Below, in pieces: positions 22,222-30,794 of a stretch of DNA of 64,000 nucleotides (within the stretch, counting starts at the first letter, position 1; each line of letters opens with the position of its first letter). Under the pieces are notes generated by a model. The model had not been told where the DNA came from. It worked only from the letters and a program-made list of their open reading frames with translations, and searched no databases. This stretch comes from Campylobacter lari subsp. concheus (GTDB lineage: Bacteria; Campylobacterota; Campylobacteria; Campylobacterales; Campylobacteraceae): the NCBI RefSeq assembly GCF_008245025.1, contig NZ_CP043426.1, positions 620,001 through 684,000 on the forward strand, read 5' to 3'. Made by a program: the position numbers and the translations under genes.

Positions 22222-22661
22222 TTTTTTTGTGTTTGTTAAATTTGTTCGCATTTAGTGCACAAAAAATAGAAGTTTATGCTAAAGATTTTTACTTAGATGA
22301 AAAAAATGAAACAAGTGTATTAACTGGTAATGTAGAAGTTAAAAAAGGCAATGATGTTTTAAATTCGCAAAAATTAGTCATTTATATGAAAGACAAGCAA
22401 CCCATCAAGTATATAGCTACTAAAGATGCTAAATTTAAAATCATGATGAAAGATAAAACTTATCATGGAAGCGGCGATGAGTTTATTTATAATGTAGCTA
22501 AGGATATATATGAGATTAATGGCAATGCAAAAATTATAGAAATGCAAACAAAAAAAGAACTCATAGGGGATAAAATCATAGTAGATAGAAAAAATATGAC
22601 TTATAGAGTAGTGAGTAAAGATAAAAAACCTGCTAAATTTGTATTTGAAGTAAAAGAATGA
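22203..22661 (+). CDS. lptA: LPS transport periplasmic protein LptA
   Basis: Periplasmic OstA-domain protein forming the LPS bridge across the periplasm. 152 residues: signal peptide about 1-17 (NLFAFSAQ), then YAKDFYLDEKNETSVLTGNVEVKKGNDVLNSQKLVIYM, the typical OstA strand pattern. It overlaps lptC by 19 bases and engB by 4 bases. Confidence 0.92.
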   Translation: MVFRAVIFLCLLNLFAFSAQKIEVYAKDFYLDEKNETSVLTGNVEVKKGNDVLNSQKLVIYMKDKQPIKYIATKDAKFKIMMKDKTYHGSGDEFIYNVAKDIYEINGNAKIIEMQTKKELIGDKIIVDRKNMTYRVVSKDKKPAKFVFEVKE

Positions 22662-23257
22662 TATTAAATGCTAAATTTTTAATTTCTGCTTCCAAAATAG
22701 ACGAAGCACCACAACCTATATACACTGAAATCGCCTTTTTAGGGCGTTCTAATGTAGGTAAAAGTTCTTTGATTAATACACTATGTAAAAATAAAAATTT
22801 AGCAAAAAGCTCTTCAACCCCAGGTAAAACCCAACTTATTAATTTTTTTGAAGTTGATTATAAAAAAGATGAGGATAAATTTAAACTAATATTTATTGAT
22901 TTACCTGGTTTTGGTTATGCTAAAGTGAGCAAAAAAACTAAGGCTATTTGGAATAAAAATTTAGATGAGTTTTTAAAAGAGCGCAGTTCTATCAAGCTTT
23001 TTATTCATCTAATAGATTCTAGACATGAAAATTTAGATATTGATGCAAATTTGGATTTGTATTTAGATTCTTTTATCAGAGCTGATCAAAAAAAAATAAC
23101 AGTTTTTACAAAAGCAGATAAGCTTAATCAAAGTCAAAAAGCAAAAATTTTAAATATAAATAAAAATGCTATCTTAGTGTCAAATTTGAAAAAAAGTGGT
23201 ATTGATAAATTAGAACAAAAAATTATTTTAGAGAGTTTTGGTTTTAATGAGGAGTAG
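22658..23257 (+). CDS. engB: Ribosome-biogenesis GTPase EngB/YsxC
   Basis: Small GTPase required for 50S assembly and cell division. 199 residues with G1 GRSNVGKSSLIN, G3 DLPGFGYAKVS, and G4 FTKADKL. ATG overlaps the lptA stop (ATGA). Confidence 0.96.
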   Translation: MILNAKFLISASKIDEAPQPIYTEIAFLGRSNVGKSSLINTLCKNKNLAKSSSTPGKTQLINFFEVDYKKDEDKFKLIFIDLPGFGYAKVSKKTKAIWNKNLDEFLKERSSIKLFIHLIDSRHENLDIDANLDLYLDSFIRADQKKITVFTKADKLNQSQKAKILNINKNAILVSNLKKSGIDKLEQKIILESFGFNEE

Positions 23258-23738
23258 AAATTTAGTAAAAAATAGATTTGATTTTTCTTATTTATTTTTT
23301 TATTTATCTTTGATTTTTTATCAAATGCTAAGTTCTGTGTATTATTGGATGCCTCCTTTATTTGGAGTGTTTTTTTGTTATATGATAGTGCTTTTAAAAG
23401 AAAAAGAAAGAACTCTTAATAAGCTTGATTTTAGATGGTATTTTTCTTTGTTTTATCTTTTCTTTATTGATATTATCCATGGATTTTATCTTTTTAGTTC
23501 ATGGATAGCTTTTTTTGTTTTTTATCATTTTTTTGTTGATTGGTTTAAAAGCAAGTTAAAACTAGGTCATTATTTACTCATTATATTTACTTTGTGTGCT
23601 TATATTTTTATCTATCTTTTTGATGTGTTTTTAGCATATTTAGATAATAATGAAATTTTAAAATTTGGTATTGAATATCTATGGTTTTTTGCTGTTGAGG
23701 CTTTGATTTCTTTTGTTATTTTTAAAGGGAAAATCTAA
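23247..23738 (+). CDS. Integral membrane protein, possibly MreD-like
   Basis: About 163 residues, mostly four to five hydrophobic helices separated by short basic loops. No catalytic motif is visible. The preferred ATG at 23247 overlaps the engB stop; a TTG at 23238 would add three residues. It lies just before mrdA, the place where mreD is found in many rod-shaped bacteria, and its size and helix pattern fit MreD. Sequence alone does not prove that; it matches Cj0651 by position. Confidence 0.65.
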   Translation: MRSRNLVKNRFDFSYLFFYLSLIFYQMLSSVYYWMPPLFGVFFCYMIVLLKEKERTLNKLDFRWYFSLFYLFFIDIIHGFYLFSSWIAFFVFYHFFVDWFKSKLKLGHYLLIIFTLCAYIFIYLFDVFLAYLDNNEILKFGIEYLWFFAVEALISFVIFKGKI

Positions 23739-23739
23739 T

Positions 23740-25566
23740 ATGCGTATGCGTTTAGTGATGGGCTTTATAGCTTGTTTTTTTATACTTTTGCTTGCTAGGG
23801 TGTATTACATAAGTATTAAATCTAATGTTTATTATGAAGAAATAGCTAAACAAAATGCCATTAAAACGCAATTTTTAGCACCTGTTAGAGGGCAAATTTT
23901 AGACATAAAGGGTAGACCCTTAGCGGTAAATAAATTAGGTTTTTCAATCTCTATAAAGCCATATTTACACATAAAAAAGAAAAACAGAAATCTTTTAGAG
24001 CAAGAATTACAAGCCATAGTAGATGCTTTTCCTGATTTAAATATAACTAAATTAAAACGAAATTATATAAAAGCAGATTCTTATTATAATCAAGATTATA
24101 TAGAAGTGGTTCCATTTATAGAATATGATGCGATGATTAAACATTTTACTAAGCTTAATTTGCGCGAAAATATGCAAGTTAAATCTACCACTCAAAGATT
24201 TTATCCTTATGATGCTTTAGCTAGTCATGTTATAGGTTATGTTGGAAAAGCAAATTTAAATGATATGAATGAAAATGAAATTGCAAGATTAACTAGCTAT
24301 GTAGGGCGTAGTGGTATAGAGCGTTCTTATAATGAAATTTTGCAAGGCCAAAAGGGCGAAAAGGTTAGTAAGGTAAATGCATTAAATAAAGAAATAGAAG
24401 AGCTTTCTTATAAAAAACCCACTTCAAGTAATATCACTTTAAGTATTGATCTTGATTTACAAGAATATTTAACTAGTATTTTTGAAAATTTAGCAGGTGC
24501 GGCTATAATAATGGATGTAAAAAGCGGAGCTATTTTAGCAGCGGGTAGTTTTCCTGAGTATAATCTTAATCCTTTTGTTACAGGTATTAGCCAAGAAGAA
24601 TGGGATAAACTTTCTAATGATTTAAACCATCCTTTTACTAATAAACTCATTAATGGACTTTATCCTCCAGGTTCAGTTATAAAAATGGGTACAGCTTTAG
24701 CCTTTTTAGATAGTGGAAAAGTGAATGAAAATCATAAATATTTATGCGATTCTAACTTTGAGCTTGGTGGTAGAAAATTTAGATGTTGGAAAGCTATAGG
24801 CCATGGTTATGTAGATATGACAGATGCTATTAGGGAAAGTTGTGATGTATATTTTTATAAAGGCGCTTTGGAAGTTGGTATTGATACTATTAGTTCTGTT
24901 TTTGAAAGAATAGGTTTTGGTGTAAAAACAGGAGTTGATTTACCTAATGAATTTATAGGAACAGTACCTAATAGAATATGGAAAAAAGAAAAATATAACC
25001 AACCATGGTATCAAGGTGAAACTTTAAATACAAGCATAGGTCAAGGTGATTTTCTTGCTACTCCTATGCAAGTGGCTAAATTTACAGCTATGATTGCTAC
25101 GGCTAAAAACATCACACCGCATTTTTTATATAGCGTTGATGATAATGTTACTAAAATAAATTTTGATAATAATGAAAGTGTTTTTACGACTTTTGAACTA
25201 TCAAAACTCCCACTTTTAAGGCGTGCTATGTATGAAGTTGCCAATGTTGATGGTGGAACTACGGCAAGATTTTTAAGAAATTCACCTATTACTATAGCAG
25301 CTAAAACAGGAACAGCACAAGTGGTTGGAATTTCTCAAAGTGAAAAAAAGCGTATTAAAGAAGAGGATTTAGAGTATTTTTTAAGATCTCATGCTTGGAT
25401 TACTTCTTATGCACCTTATGAAAAACCACAATATGTAGTAGTGGTTTTAATCGAACATGGGAAAAGTGGTAGTAGCACAGGAGGACCTATACTGGCTAAA
25501 ATTTATCAAAAACTTATAGATTTGGGCTATATTGATAAAAAATATATCAAAAAAAAGATTAAATAA
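23740..25566 (+). CDS. mrdA: Penicillin-binding protein 2 (MrdA)
   Basis: Elongation-specific peptidoglycan transpeptidase anchored by one N-terminal helix. About 608 residues from ATG 23740, which has an AAAGGGAAAA ribosome site; an upstream TTG at 23713 is less likely. The N-terminal dimerisation domain (GQILDIKGRPLAVNK) is followed by the catalytic domain with SxxK at Ser312-Lys315 (PGSVIKM), RESCDVYFY for SxN, and AAKTGTAQ for KTG. The last 8 bases overlap the convergent queA gene. Confidence 0.95.
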   Translation: MRMRLVMGFIACFFILLLARVYYISIKSNVYYEEIAKQNAIKTQFLAPVRGQILDIKGRPLAVNKLGFSISIKPYLHIKKKNRNLLEQELQAIVDAFPDLNITKLKRNYIKADSYYNQDYIEVVPFIEYDAMIKHFTKLNLRENMQVKSTTQRFYPYDALASHVIGYVGKANLNDMNENEIARLTSYVGRSGIERSYNEILQGQKGEKVSKVNALNKEIEELSYKKPTSSNITLSIDLDLQEYLTSIFENLAGAAIIMDVKSGAILAAGSFPEYNLNPFVTGISQEEWDKLSNDLNHPFTNKLINGLYPPGSVIKMGTALAFLDSGKVNENHKYLCDSNFELGGRKFRCWKAIGHGYVDMTDAIRESCDVYFYKGALEVGIDTISSVFERIGFGVKTGVDLPNEFIGTVPNRIWKKEKYNQPWYQGETLNTSIGQGDFLATPMQVAKFTAMIATAKNITPHFLYSVDDNVTKINFDNNESVFTTFELSKLPLLRRAMYEVANVDGGTTARFLRNSPITIAAKTGTAQVVGISQSEKKRIKEEDLEYFLRSHAWITSYAPYEKPQYVVVVLIEHGKSGSSTGGPILAKIYQKLIDLGYIDKKYIKKKIK

Positions 25567-26581
25567 TTAGCATTCCATCGCCATATGAGTAAAAACGATA
25601 GTTATTTTTTATAGCTTCATAGTAAAGCTCTAGGGTTTTTTCTCTACCTATAAATGCTGCTACAAGCATAATTAAAGTTGATTTTGGTAAGTGAAAATTA
25701 GTAAGTAAATAATCAAGTCTTTGCGGAGTGTTTTGTGGGTGTAAAAACAAATCACAAAAACCTTCTTTTAATTTTTTTCTATGATAATACTCTATACAAC
25801 GAGTAACCGTGGTGCCAACACCTAGTATTTTCTTAGAAGAATCAATCAAAGCACAAGTTTCATTATCAATATGAAAAAATTCTGAATGCATTTTATGATC
25901 ACGTATATCTTCACATTCTACACCTTTAAAAGTTCCTGCGCCAACGTGTAGTGTGATAGTATGGATATTATGATTTTTTTTAAGTTCATTGATCATTGCT
26001 TCATCAAAGTGTAAGCTCGCAGTAGGTGCAGCAACCGCACCTTGATTTTTAGCAAAAATACTTTGATAGTTAATGCTATCTTGCACTTCATCTGCTCTTT
26101 TAATATAAGGTGGCAAAGGGATATGGCCTATTTTTTCTAAAACTTCAAAAACTTCATGATGACTAAGCTCTTTTTCATCATTAAAAAACTCTACTTCTCT
26201 TGTGCCATCATCATGTAATTTTTTGATTTTAGCTTTTAAAGAATTTTCAAAATATAAAATTTGTCCTTCTTTAACCTTACCCCGAATTTGCACTAAAAAT
26301 TTATTATTTTTTAAAGGATGGTTGATAAAAAGTTCTATTTTGCTACCACTTTCTTTATTCCCATAAATTCTTGCTTTGATGACTTTGGTATCATTAAAGA
26401 TGATTTCACAAGGTGGTAAAATTCTAGCTAAGTCCTTAAAGTGCAAATGTGAAATTTGATCTTTACATCTTTCATATACCAAAAGCTTGGCATTTTCTTT
26501 GGGTAAAATAGGAAAATTTGCTATAAGTTCATTAGGTAAATCATAATCATAACTAGAAAGCAAAAGATCTTTATCAATCAT
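25559..26581 (-). CDS. queA: tRNA preQ1(34) S-adenosylmethionine ribosyltransferase-isomerase QueA
   Basis: Adds the cyclopentenediol ring to preQ1 in tRNA, in queuosine synthesis. About 340 residues with NDTKVIKARIYG, the APTASLHFDEAMI segment, LHVGAGTFKGVE, and the C-terminal LTNFHLPKSTLIMLVAAFIG. The preferred start is the ATG at 26581 inside the tatC end; an ATG at 26590 would add MIK. It overlaps mrdA convergently by 8 bases. Confidence 0.95.
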   Translation of the reverse strand: MIDKDLLLSSYDYDLPNELIANFPILPKENAKLLVYERCKDQISHLHFKDLARILPPCEIIFNDTKVIKARIYGNKESGSKIELFINHPLKNNKFLVQIRGKVKEGQILYFENSLKAKIKKLHDDGTREVEFFNDEKELSHHEVFEVLEKIGHIPLPPYIKRADEVQDSINYQSIFAKNQGAVAAPTASLHFDEAMINELKKNHNIHTITLHVGAGTFKGVECEDIRDHKMHSEFFHIDNETCALIDSSKKILGVGTTVTRCIEYYHRKKLKEGFCDLFLHPQNTPQRLDYLLTNFHLPKSTLIMLVAAFIGREKTLELYYEAIKNNYRFYSYGDGMLII

Positions 26582-27314
26582 TTTTATCATCTTCTTTTTG
26601 ACTAGGATTAACTTTTTTAGCTATATAAATAGAAATCCCATAAAGCCCGCACAAAGGCACAGCCATTAAAAATTGCGATATAACATCAGGTGGTGTCATC
26701 ATAGCTGAAAAAACAAAAATCACTAAAACAGAAACTCTAAAATGTTTTTTCAAAAAAGTATCATCAATAAGTCCAAGTTTAGCAAAGAAAAAGGTTATTA
26801 CAGGCATTTCAAAAGCCAAGCCAAAAGCGATTACTAATTTAGTAAAAAAGCCCACATATAAACCTATACTAATTAAAGGTTTAAAATCTTGGGTTTGCAC
26901 CCCAAAATCAATCAAAAATTTAAAAGCCAAAGGTATAACTATATAATAACAAAACAAAGCACCAAGTGCAAACATGATGCTAGCAAAGCTTACAAAAGGC
27001 ACTACTAATCTTTTTTCATTATCATAAAGTCCAGGTGCTACAAACTTCCAAAACTGCCAAAAAATAACCGGTAAAGAAATCAAAAAAGCTGTAAAAAATG
27101 AAACCTTCATCGCAGTAAATAAAGGCTCTTGCAATTCAACGAAGGTCATTTGTCTTGAAATTTCAGGTAAGGCTGCTTCAACAGGCGCTTTTAGTATATC
27201 TATGATGTAGTTATTAAAACTAAAACATACAAAAAACATCACAACAACACAAGCAACACTTATAAATAATCTTTTTCTAAGTTCTACTAAATGCGGTTTT
27301 AATTCTTCAAACAT
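26574..27314 (-). CDS. tatC: Twin-arginine translocase subunit TatC
   Basis: Polytopic inner-membrane receptor of the Tat pathway for folded proteins. 246 residues with six hydrophobic segments. Signatures are PHLVELRKRLFIS at the N-terminus with its conserved Glu, PLFTAMKVSFF in the first loop, FQFWKFVAPGLYDNEKR and FEMPVITFFFAKLG. It follows tatB by 2 bases. tatA is not in the window. Confidence 0.96.
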   Translation of the reverse strand: MFEELKPHLVELRKRLFISVACVVVMFFVCFSFNNYIIDILKAPVEAALPEISRQMTFVELQEPLFTAMKVSFFTAFLISLPVIFWQFWKFVAPGLYDNEKRLVVPFVSFASIMFALGALFCYYIVIPLAFKFLIDFGVQTQDFKPLISIGLYVGFFTKLVIAFGLAFEMPVITFFFAKLGLIDDTFLKKHFRVSVLVIFVFSAMMTPPDVISQFLMAVPLCGLYGISIYIAKKVNPSQKEDDKND

Positions 27315-27316
27315 TC

Positions 27317-27709
27317 TTAGCTTTCCATTTTCTGAGTATTTTTTTCATCTTTTTGAATTTTTTCTTCAAGATTAGAAAGTTCTTGTATATCCTTTTCTAA
27401 ATCATTAATTTCACTTTTTAATTCTTTGGTATTATTTAAAATATCTTCTTTAAGTTGATCAAATTCTTCAAAACTTAATTTTTTTCTGATATTTTCGTTA
27501 GTTTGTGAAAATTCATCTTTGTATTTTTGTGCTTCATCTTTTAATTCTGCTATTTTTAGTTCTTTATTAATACTTGCTTTTGCTTCATCAATATTACTTT
27601 TAATGGCTTTTAAAATTTTTGCAATTTCGACTATAGTTGAAGGTAGTTTTTCAGGCCCAAGTACTAAAATAGCTACAACTAAAATAACTAAAATTTCACC
27701 AAAACTCAT
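27317..27709 (-). CDS. tatB: Tat translocase subunit TatB
   Basis: 130-residue protein with an N-terminal membrane helix, MSFGEILVILVVAILVLGPEKLP, with a Gly-Pro hinge, then an amphipathic helix and a charged coiled-coil tail with repeated Lys-Asp-Glu. The FGEI start and long tail favour TatB over TatA, as does its adjacency to tatC. Divergent from arsP with a 154-base gap. Confidence 0.93.
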   Translation of the reverse strand: MSFGEILVILVVAILVLGPEKLPSTIVEIAKILKAIKSNIDEAKASINKELKIAELKDEAQKYKDEFSQTNENIRKKLSFEEFDQLKEDILNNTKELKSEINDLEKDIQELSNLEEKIQKDEKNTQKMES

Positions 27710-27786
27710 TATTTTATCTTCTTTCGCTTTAATATGTGGTTTACATTTTACATAAAAATACTTAAAAATATTATTACTTTTATCAT

Positions 27787-27818
27787 ATTAATATATAAAG
27801 ATATATTGATATATTAAT
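27787..27818. promoter_or_regulatory. Palindrome upstream of arsP, candidate ArsR operator
   Basis: A perfect 10-base inverted repeat, ATTAATATAT (27787-27796) and ATATATTAAT (27809-27818), with a 12-base spacer. It sits 10 bases before the -10 box at 27829-27834. This is where an ArsR-family repressor would block RNA polymerase. The function is inferred. Confidence 0.5.
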
Positions 27819-27828
27819 TTATTTTAGT

Positions 27829-27834
27829 TATAAT
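27829..27834 (+). promoter_or_regulatory. -10 box for arsP
   Basis: TATAAT 29 bases before the arsP ATG, just after the palindrome. The gene also has a GAAAGGAAA ribosome site. Confidence 0.55.
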
Positions 27835-27863
27835 CACAAAAATTAAAATATCGAAAGGAAAAT

Positions 27864-28871
27864 ATGTGGGGTAAAATTTTAACTATTTTACAAGAATTTC
27901 TGTTTCTTTTTAGCGAAATTTCAATTTTGTTTATTTTGGTGAGTATGCTTGTTGCTTTTGTGAATGAAAAGTATTCTAAATTTTTTGAGACTCACCTAAA
28001 AAGTGATGGATTTGGAAGCTATATCAAAGCTATATTTTTAGGTGCTTTAACACCTTTTTGTTCGTGTTCAAGTATACCACTTTTAAATGCTTTTTTAAGA
28101 TCAGGCGTTCCTTTAGGTGTATGTATAGCTTATCTTAGCACTTCGCCTTTAATTAATCCTATTATTTTAGTGATGTTTATAGCGAGTTTTGGAGTTAAGA
28201 TAACCTTGTTTTATGTAGGATTTTTATTTGGGATTATTTTATTACTTGCTTTTGGAATTTCAAAAACCAACACAAGAGTATTTTTCAATGAAAATTTTTT
28301 AAATAATGAACTTCAAGAAGGACAAACCAATTCTTGTTGTTCTAGTGTTAAGTCGCAACCTACTACACAAACTTCATGTTGTTCCAGCTCTAAAATAACT
28401 CAGTTGGCTACACAAACTTCATGTTGCTCGTCAAATAATTCATCGCTAAAATTTAAAAAATATGAAAGTAGATTAAAAAAATACTTCACTCAAAGTTTAA
28501 AAGAATATAAAAAAATCTTACCTTATATTATTATTGGTATGGCTATAGGAGCTACAATACACGGTGCTTTCCCACAAAATTTCTTTGAGGAATATCTTAA
28601 AGATTATGGAATTTTGGGTGTGATTATAGCTGCTTTTATAGGGGTTTTGCTTTATATGAATTGTTCGGCTATGATTCCAGTTGCCTTGTCTTTGACTCAA
28701 GCTGGTGTACCTTTAGGGATTATGATGAGTTTTCTAATAGCAGGGGCGGGGTGTTCTTTACCTGAACTTATCTTGCTTAAAAGAATTTTCAAAACAAGTT
28801 TTTTGATTTTATTTGCAGGTATGATTGTTGCTATTGCAATTAGTTTTGGTCTTTTAATATTTTTCACATAA
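27864..28871 (+). CDS. arsP: ArsP-type organoarsenical efflux permease
   Basis: Inner-membrane permease of the ArsP/UPF0718 family, which exports trivalent organoarsenicals such as methylarsenite and reduced roxarsone. 335 residues with about eight helices in two halves. Each half has a Cys-containing repeat: TPFCSCSS with Cys66 and Cys68, and NCSAMIP and GAGCSLPE with Cys267 and Cys297. The central cytoplasmic loop carries three SCCS motifs at about 157-160, 171-174 and 186-189, part of which is an exact 19-base repeat. arsR follows after 8 bases. Family is clear; the exact substrate is inferred from the family and from arsR. Confidence 0.88.
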   Translation: MWGKILTILQEFLFLFSEISILFILVSMLVAFVNEKYSKFFETHLKSDGFGSYIKAIFLGALTPFCSCSSIPLLNAFLRSGVPLGVCIAYLSTSPLINPIILVMFIASFGVKITLFYVGFLFGIILLLAFGISKTNTRVFFNENFLNNELQEGQTNSCCSSVKSQPTTQTSCCSSSKITQLATQTSCCSSNNSSLKFKKYESRLKKYFTQSLKEYKKILPYIIIGMAIGATIHGAFPQNFFEEYLKDYGILGVIIAAFIGVLLYMNCSAMIPVALSLTQAGVPLGIMMSFLIAGAGCSLPELILLKRIFKTSFLILFAGMIVAIAISFGLLIFFT

Positions 28872-28879
28872 GGATTTTT

Positions 28880-29197
28880 ATGCAAGAGTTTTTGAAGATA
28901 ACAAGTGCAATTAATGATGAAAGCAGGATTTTAATCCTAGCTTTTTTACAAAAATACGGAAAGCTTTGTGTGTGTGATTTGCAAAGCTCTTTAAATATGA
29001 GTCAATCAAGGCTTTCAAGACATTTAAAAATTTTAAAAGAGGCTAATTTTTTAGAAGTAGATAGACAAGGTGTTTGGGCGTATTATGGAGTAAAAGAAAA
29101 TTTAAATAATTTTTGTAATGATATATTAAAAAACATCAACGAGCTTTCTATAAAGCTTCCTGAGCTTAAAAGGTTTTCGTGTGAATGTAAAACTTAA
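28880..29197 (+). CDS. arsR: ArsR-family arsenic-responsive repressor
   Basis: 105-residue winged-helix repressor. The metal site is in CVCDLQ with Cys30 and Cys32, as in As(III)-sensing ArsR, and the recognition helix follows as MSQSRLSRHLKILKEANFLEV. A further Cys pair ends the protein (CECKT). It is co-transcribed with arsP and should repress it until trivalent arsenic binds. It overlaps the convergent hemW stop by 4 bases. Confidence 0.92.
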   Translation: MQEFLKITSAINDESRILILAFLQKYGKLCVCDLQSSLNMSQSRLSRHLKILKEANFLEVDRQGVWAYYGVKENLNNFCNDILKNINELSIKLPELKRFSCECKT

Positions 29198-30243
29198 GTG
29201 CTAATATACAAAGCTAGCTCATCGCTTAAAAGGTAGTTGGTGTTATAAAAAATTCCATTTTTATAAACTAGCTTTCCTTTTTTACTAAGAAACACTGCCT
29301 TTTCTTTTTCTAAGGATTTTAGCTTTGTTTCATCCACCCCTATAATGCTTCTAAGTCCTAAAAAAATATGCTCTAAGCGTAAATCTTTTGAATTTAAATT
29401 TTCAATCTCTCTAAAACAAGGATTTGTTATATAATCTTTTAAACTTTTTTTAGTATAAAATCTTTGATTTTTTAAAAATCCTACTGCACTTAAACCACAG
29501 CCTATATAGTCTTTTCCTTGCCAGTATGCAAGATTGTGTTTGCAAATTTGTCCAAAATTACTGATTTCATATTGTTTATAACCAAGATTTTCAATAGCTT
29601 TGATAAAATATTTTGCAAGGCGCGGAGCATTTTTTTTAAAATGAAATTTTTTAGCAAATCTTGTCTTTTCTTCTATAGTTAGATTATAAGCGCTCACATG
29701 GTTAATATCAAGTAGGGTTAGTTTAGAAATTTCATAATCAAGCATTTTTTTATCATCAAGTTTTGTATCATAAATTAAGTCTAAATTGATATTATTAAAT
29801 CCCGCTTTTTTTGCATTTTCTATGCTAGTAAAAATGCTTTTTTGATCATGAATACGCCCAAGAAATTGTAGTTTTTTTTCATGAAAGCTTTGTACTCCAA
29901 AAGAAATACGATTAAAACCTAAATTTTTTATCTCTTTAAGCCAAGAAAAATTACTCGAGTTAGGATTGGCTTCTATACTGATTTCGCTGTCTTTTTGTAA
30001 ATAATTTTGTAAAAAAATAAATATTTTCTCATAAAAACCAGTTTCCATTAAACTAGGCGTACCACCACCTATGAAAACAGTCTTGATGGAATTTTTATCA
30101 AGCTTAAAAAAATCTAATTGATTTTTTATATCTTGCATTAAAGCATTTAAATAATCTTTTTCAAAGTCCTTTTTTTTAAGTGAAGTAAAAGAACAATAAA
30201 AACACTTACTTTCACAAAATGGTATATGTATATATAAATGCAT
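29194..30243 (-). CDS. hemW: Radical SAM haem chaperone HemW
   Basis: 349 residues, related to HemN. The 4Fe-4S motif is CESKCFYCSF, a C-x3-C-x2-C followed by Phe where HemN has a fourth Cys, which marks HemW. GGGTP, the EANP segment, NRISFGVQSFHEKKL and a HemN C-domain (YEISNFGQICKHNLAYW) follow. HemW delivers haem rather than acting as coproporphyrinogen oxidase; older annotations call it HemN. Convergent with arsR, divergent from rppH. Confidence 0.88.
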   Translation of the reverse strand: MHLYIHIPFCESKCFYCSFTSLKKKDFEKDYLNALMQDIKNQLDFFKLDKNSIKTVFIGGGTPSLMETGFYEKIFIFLQNYLQKDSEISIEANPNSSNFSWLKEIKNLGFNRISFGVQSFHEKKLQFLGRIHDQKSIFTSIENAKKAGFNNINLDLIYDTKLDDKKMLDYEISKLTLLDINHVSAYNLTIEEKTRFAKKFHFKKNAPRLAKYFIKAIENLGYKQYEISNFGQICKHNLAYWQGKDYIGCGLSAVGFLKNQRFYTKKSLKDYITNPCFREIENLNSKDLRLEHIFLGLRSIIGVDETKLKSLEKEKAVFLSKKGKLVYKNGIFYNTNYLLSDELALYIST

Positions 30244-30323
30244 AAAACTTCTTTAAAATGTGATTATAAATTCGTATTTTTTTGTTAGAATTATATTATT
30301 AAAAAGTCAAGGATAAGAAAATT

Positions 30324-30794
30324 ATGGAAAAAGAAAAAAAATATAGGCCAAATGTAGCTGCTATAGTACTATCATCAGCTTATCCTTTTGAGTGTAAAAT
30401 TTTACTTGCTAAACGCAATGATATGGAAGATATATGGCAATTTCCTCAAGGTGGTATAGATGAAGGAGAGGATGTTAAAAGTGCGTTGTTTAGAGAATTA
30501 AAAGAAGAAATAGGTACAGATGAGGTTGAAATTTTAGCTGAACATCCTGAGTGGATTAGTTATGATTTTCCAGCCAAGGTTGCGCAAAAAATGTATCCTT
30601 ATGATGGCCAAAATCAAAAATATTTTTTAGTTAGATTAAAAAATAAAGCTATTATTAATCTAAACACTAAAAATCCTGAATTTGATGCTTATAAATTTGC
30701 TTCATTGGAAGATGTTTATGATATGATTAATCATTTTAAAAAACCTATATATATTAGAGTTTTAAAATATTTTAAAGAAAGGGGGTATATTTAA
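30324..30794 (+). CDS. rppH: RNA pyrophosphohydrolase RppH (Nudix)
   Basis: Removes pyrophosphate from 5' ends of mRNA to trigger decay. 156 residues with YRPNVAAIVLSS, WQFPQGGIDEGEDVKSALFREL and the Nudix box closing KEEIGTDE. This is the first gene of the long operon reaching cmoA; the lysC ATG overlaps its stop (TAATG). Confidence 0.94.
   Translation: MEKEKKYRPNVAAIVLSSAYPFECKILLAKRNDMEDIWQFPQGGIDEGEDVKSALFRELKEEIGTDEVEILAEHPEWISYDFPAKVAQKMYPYDGQNQKYFLVRLKNKAIINLNTKNPEFDAYKFASLEDVYDMINHFKKPIYIRVLKYFKERGYI

Noticed and set aside
25559-25566. Overlap of mrdA and queA ends as a possible frameshift
   Set aside because: Both C-termini look complete; a small convergent overlap is common in this compact genome.
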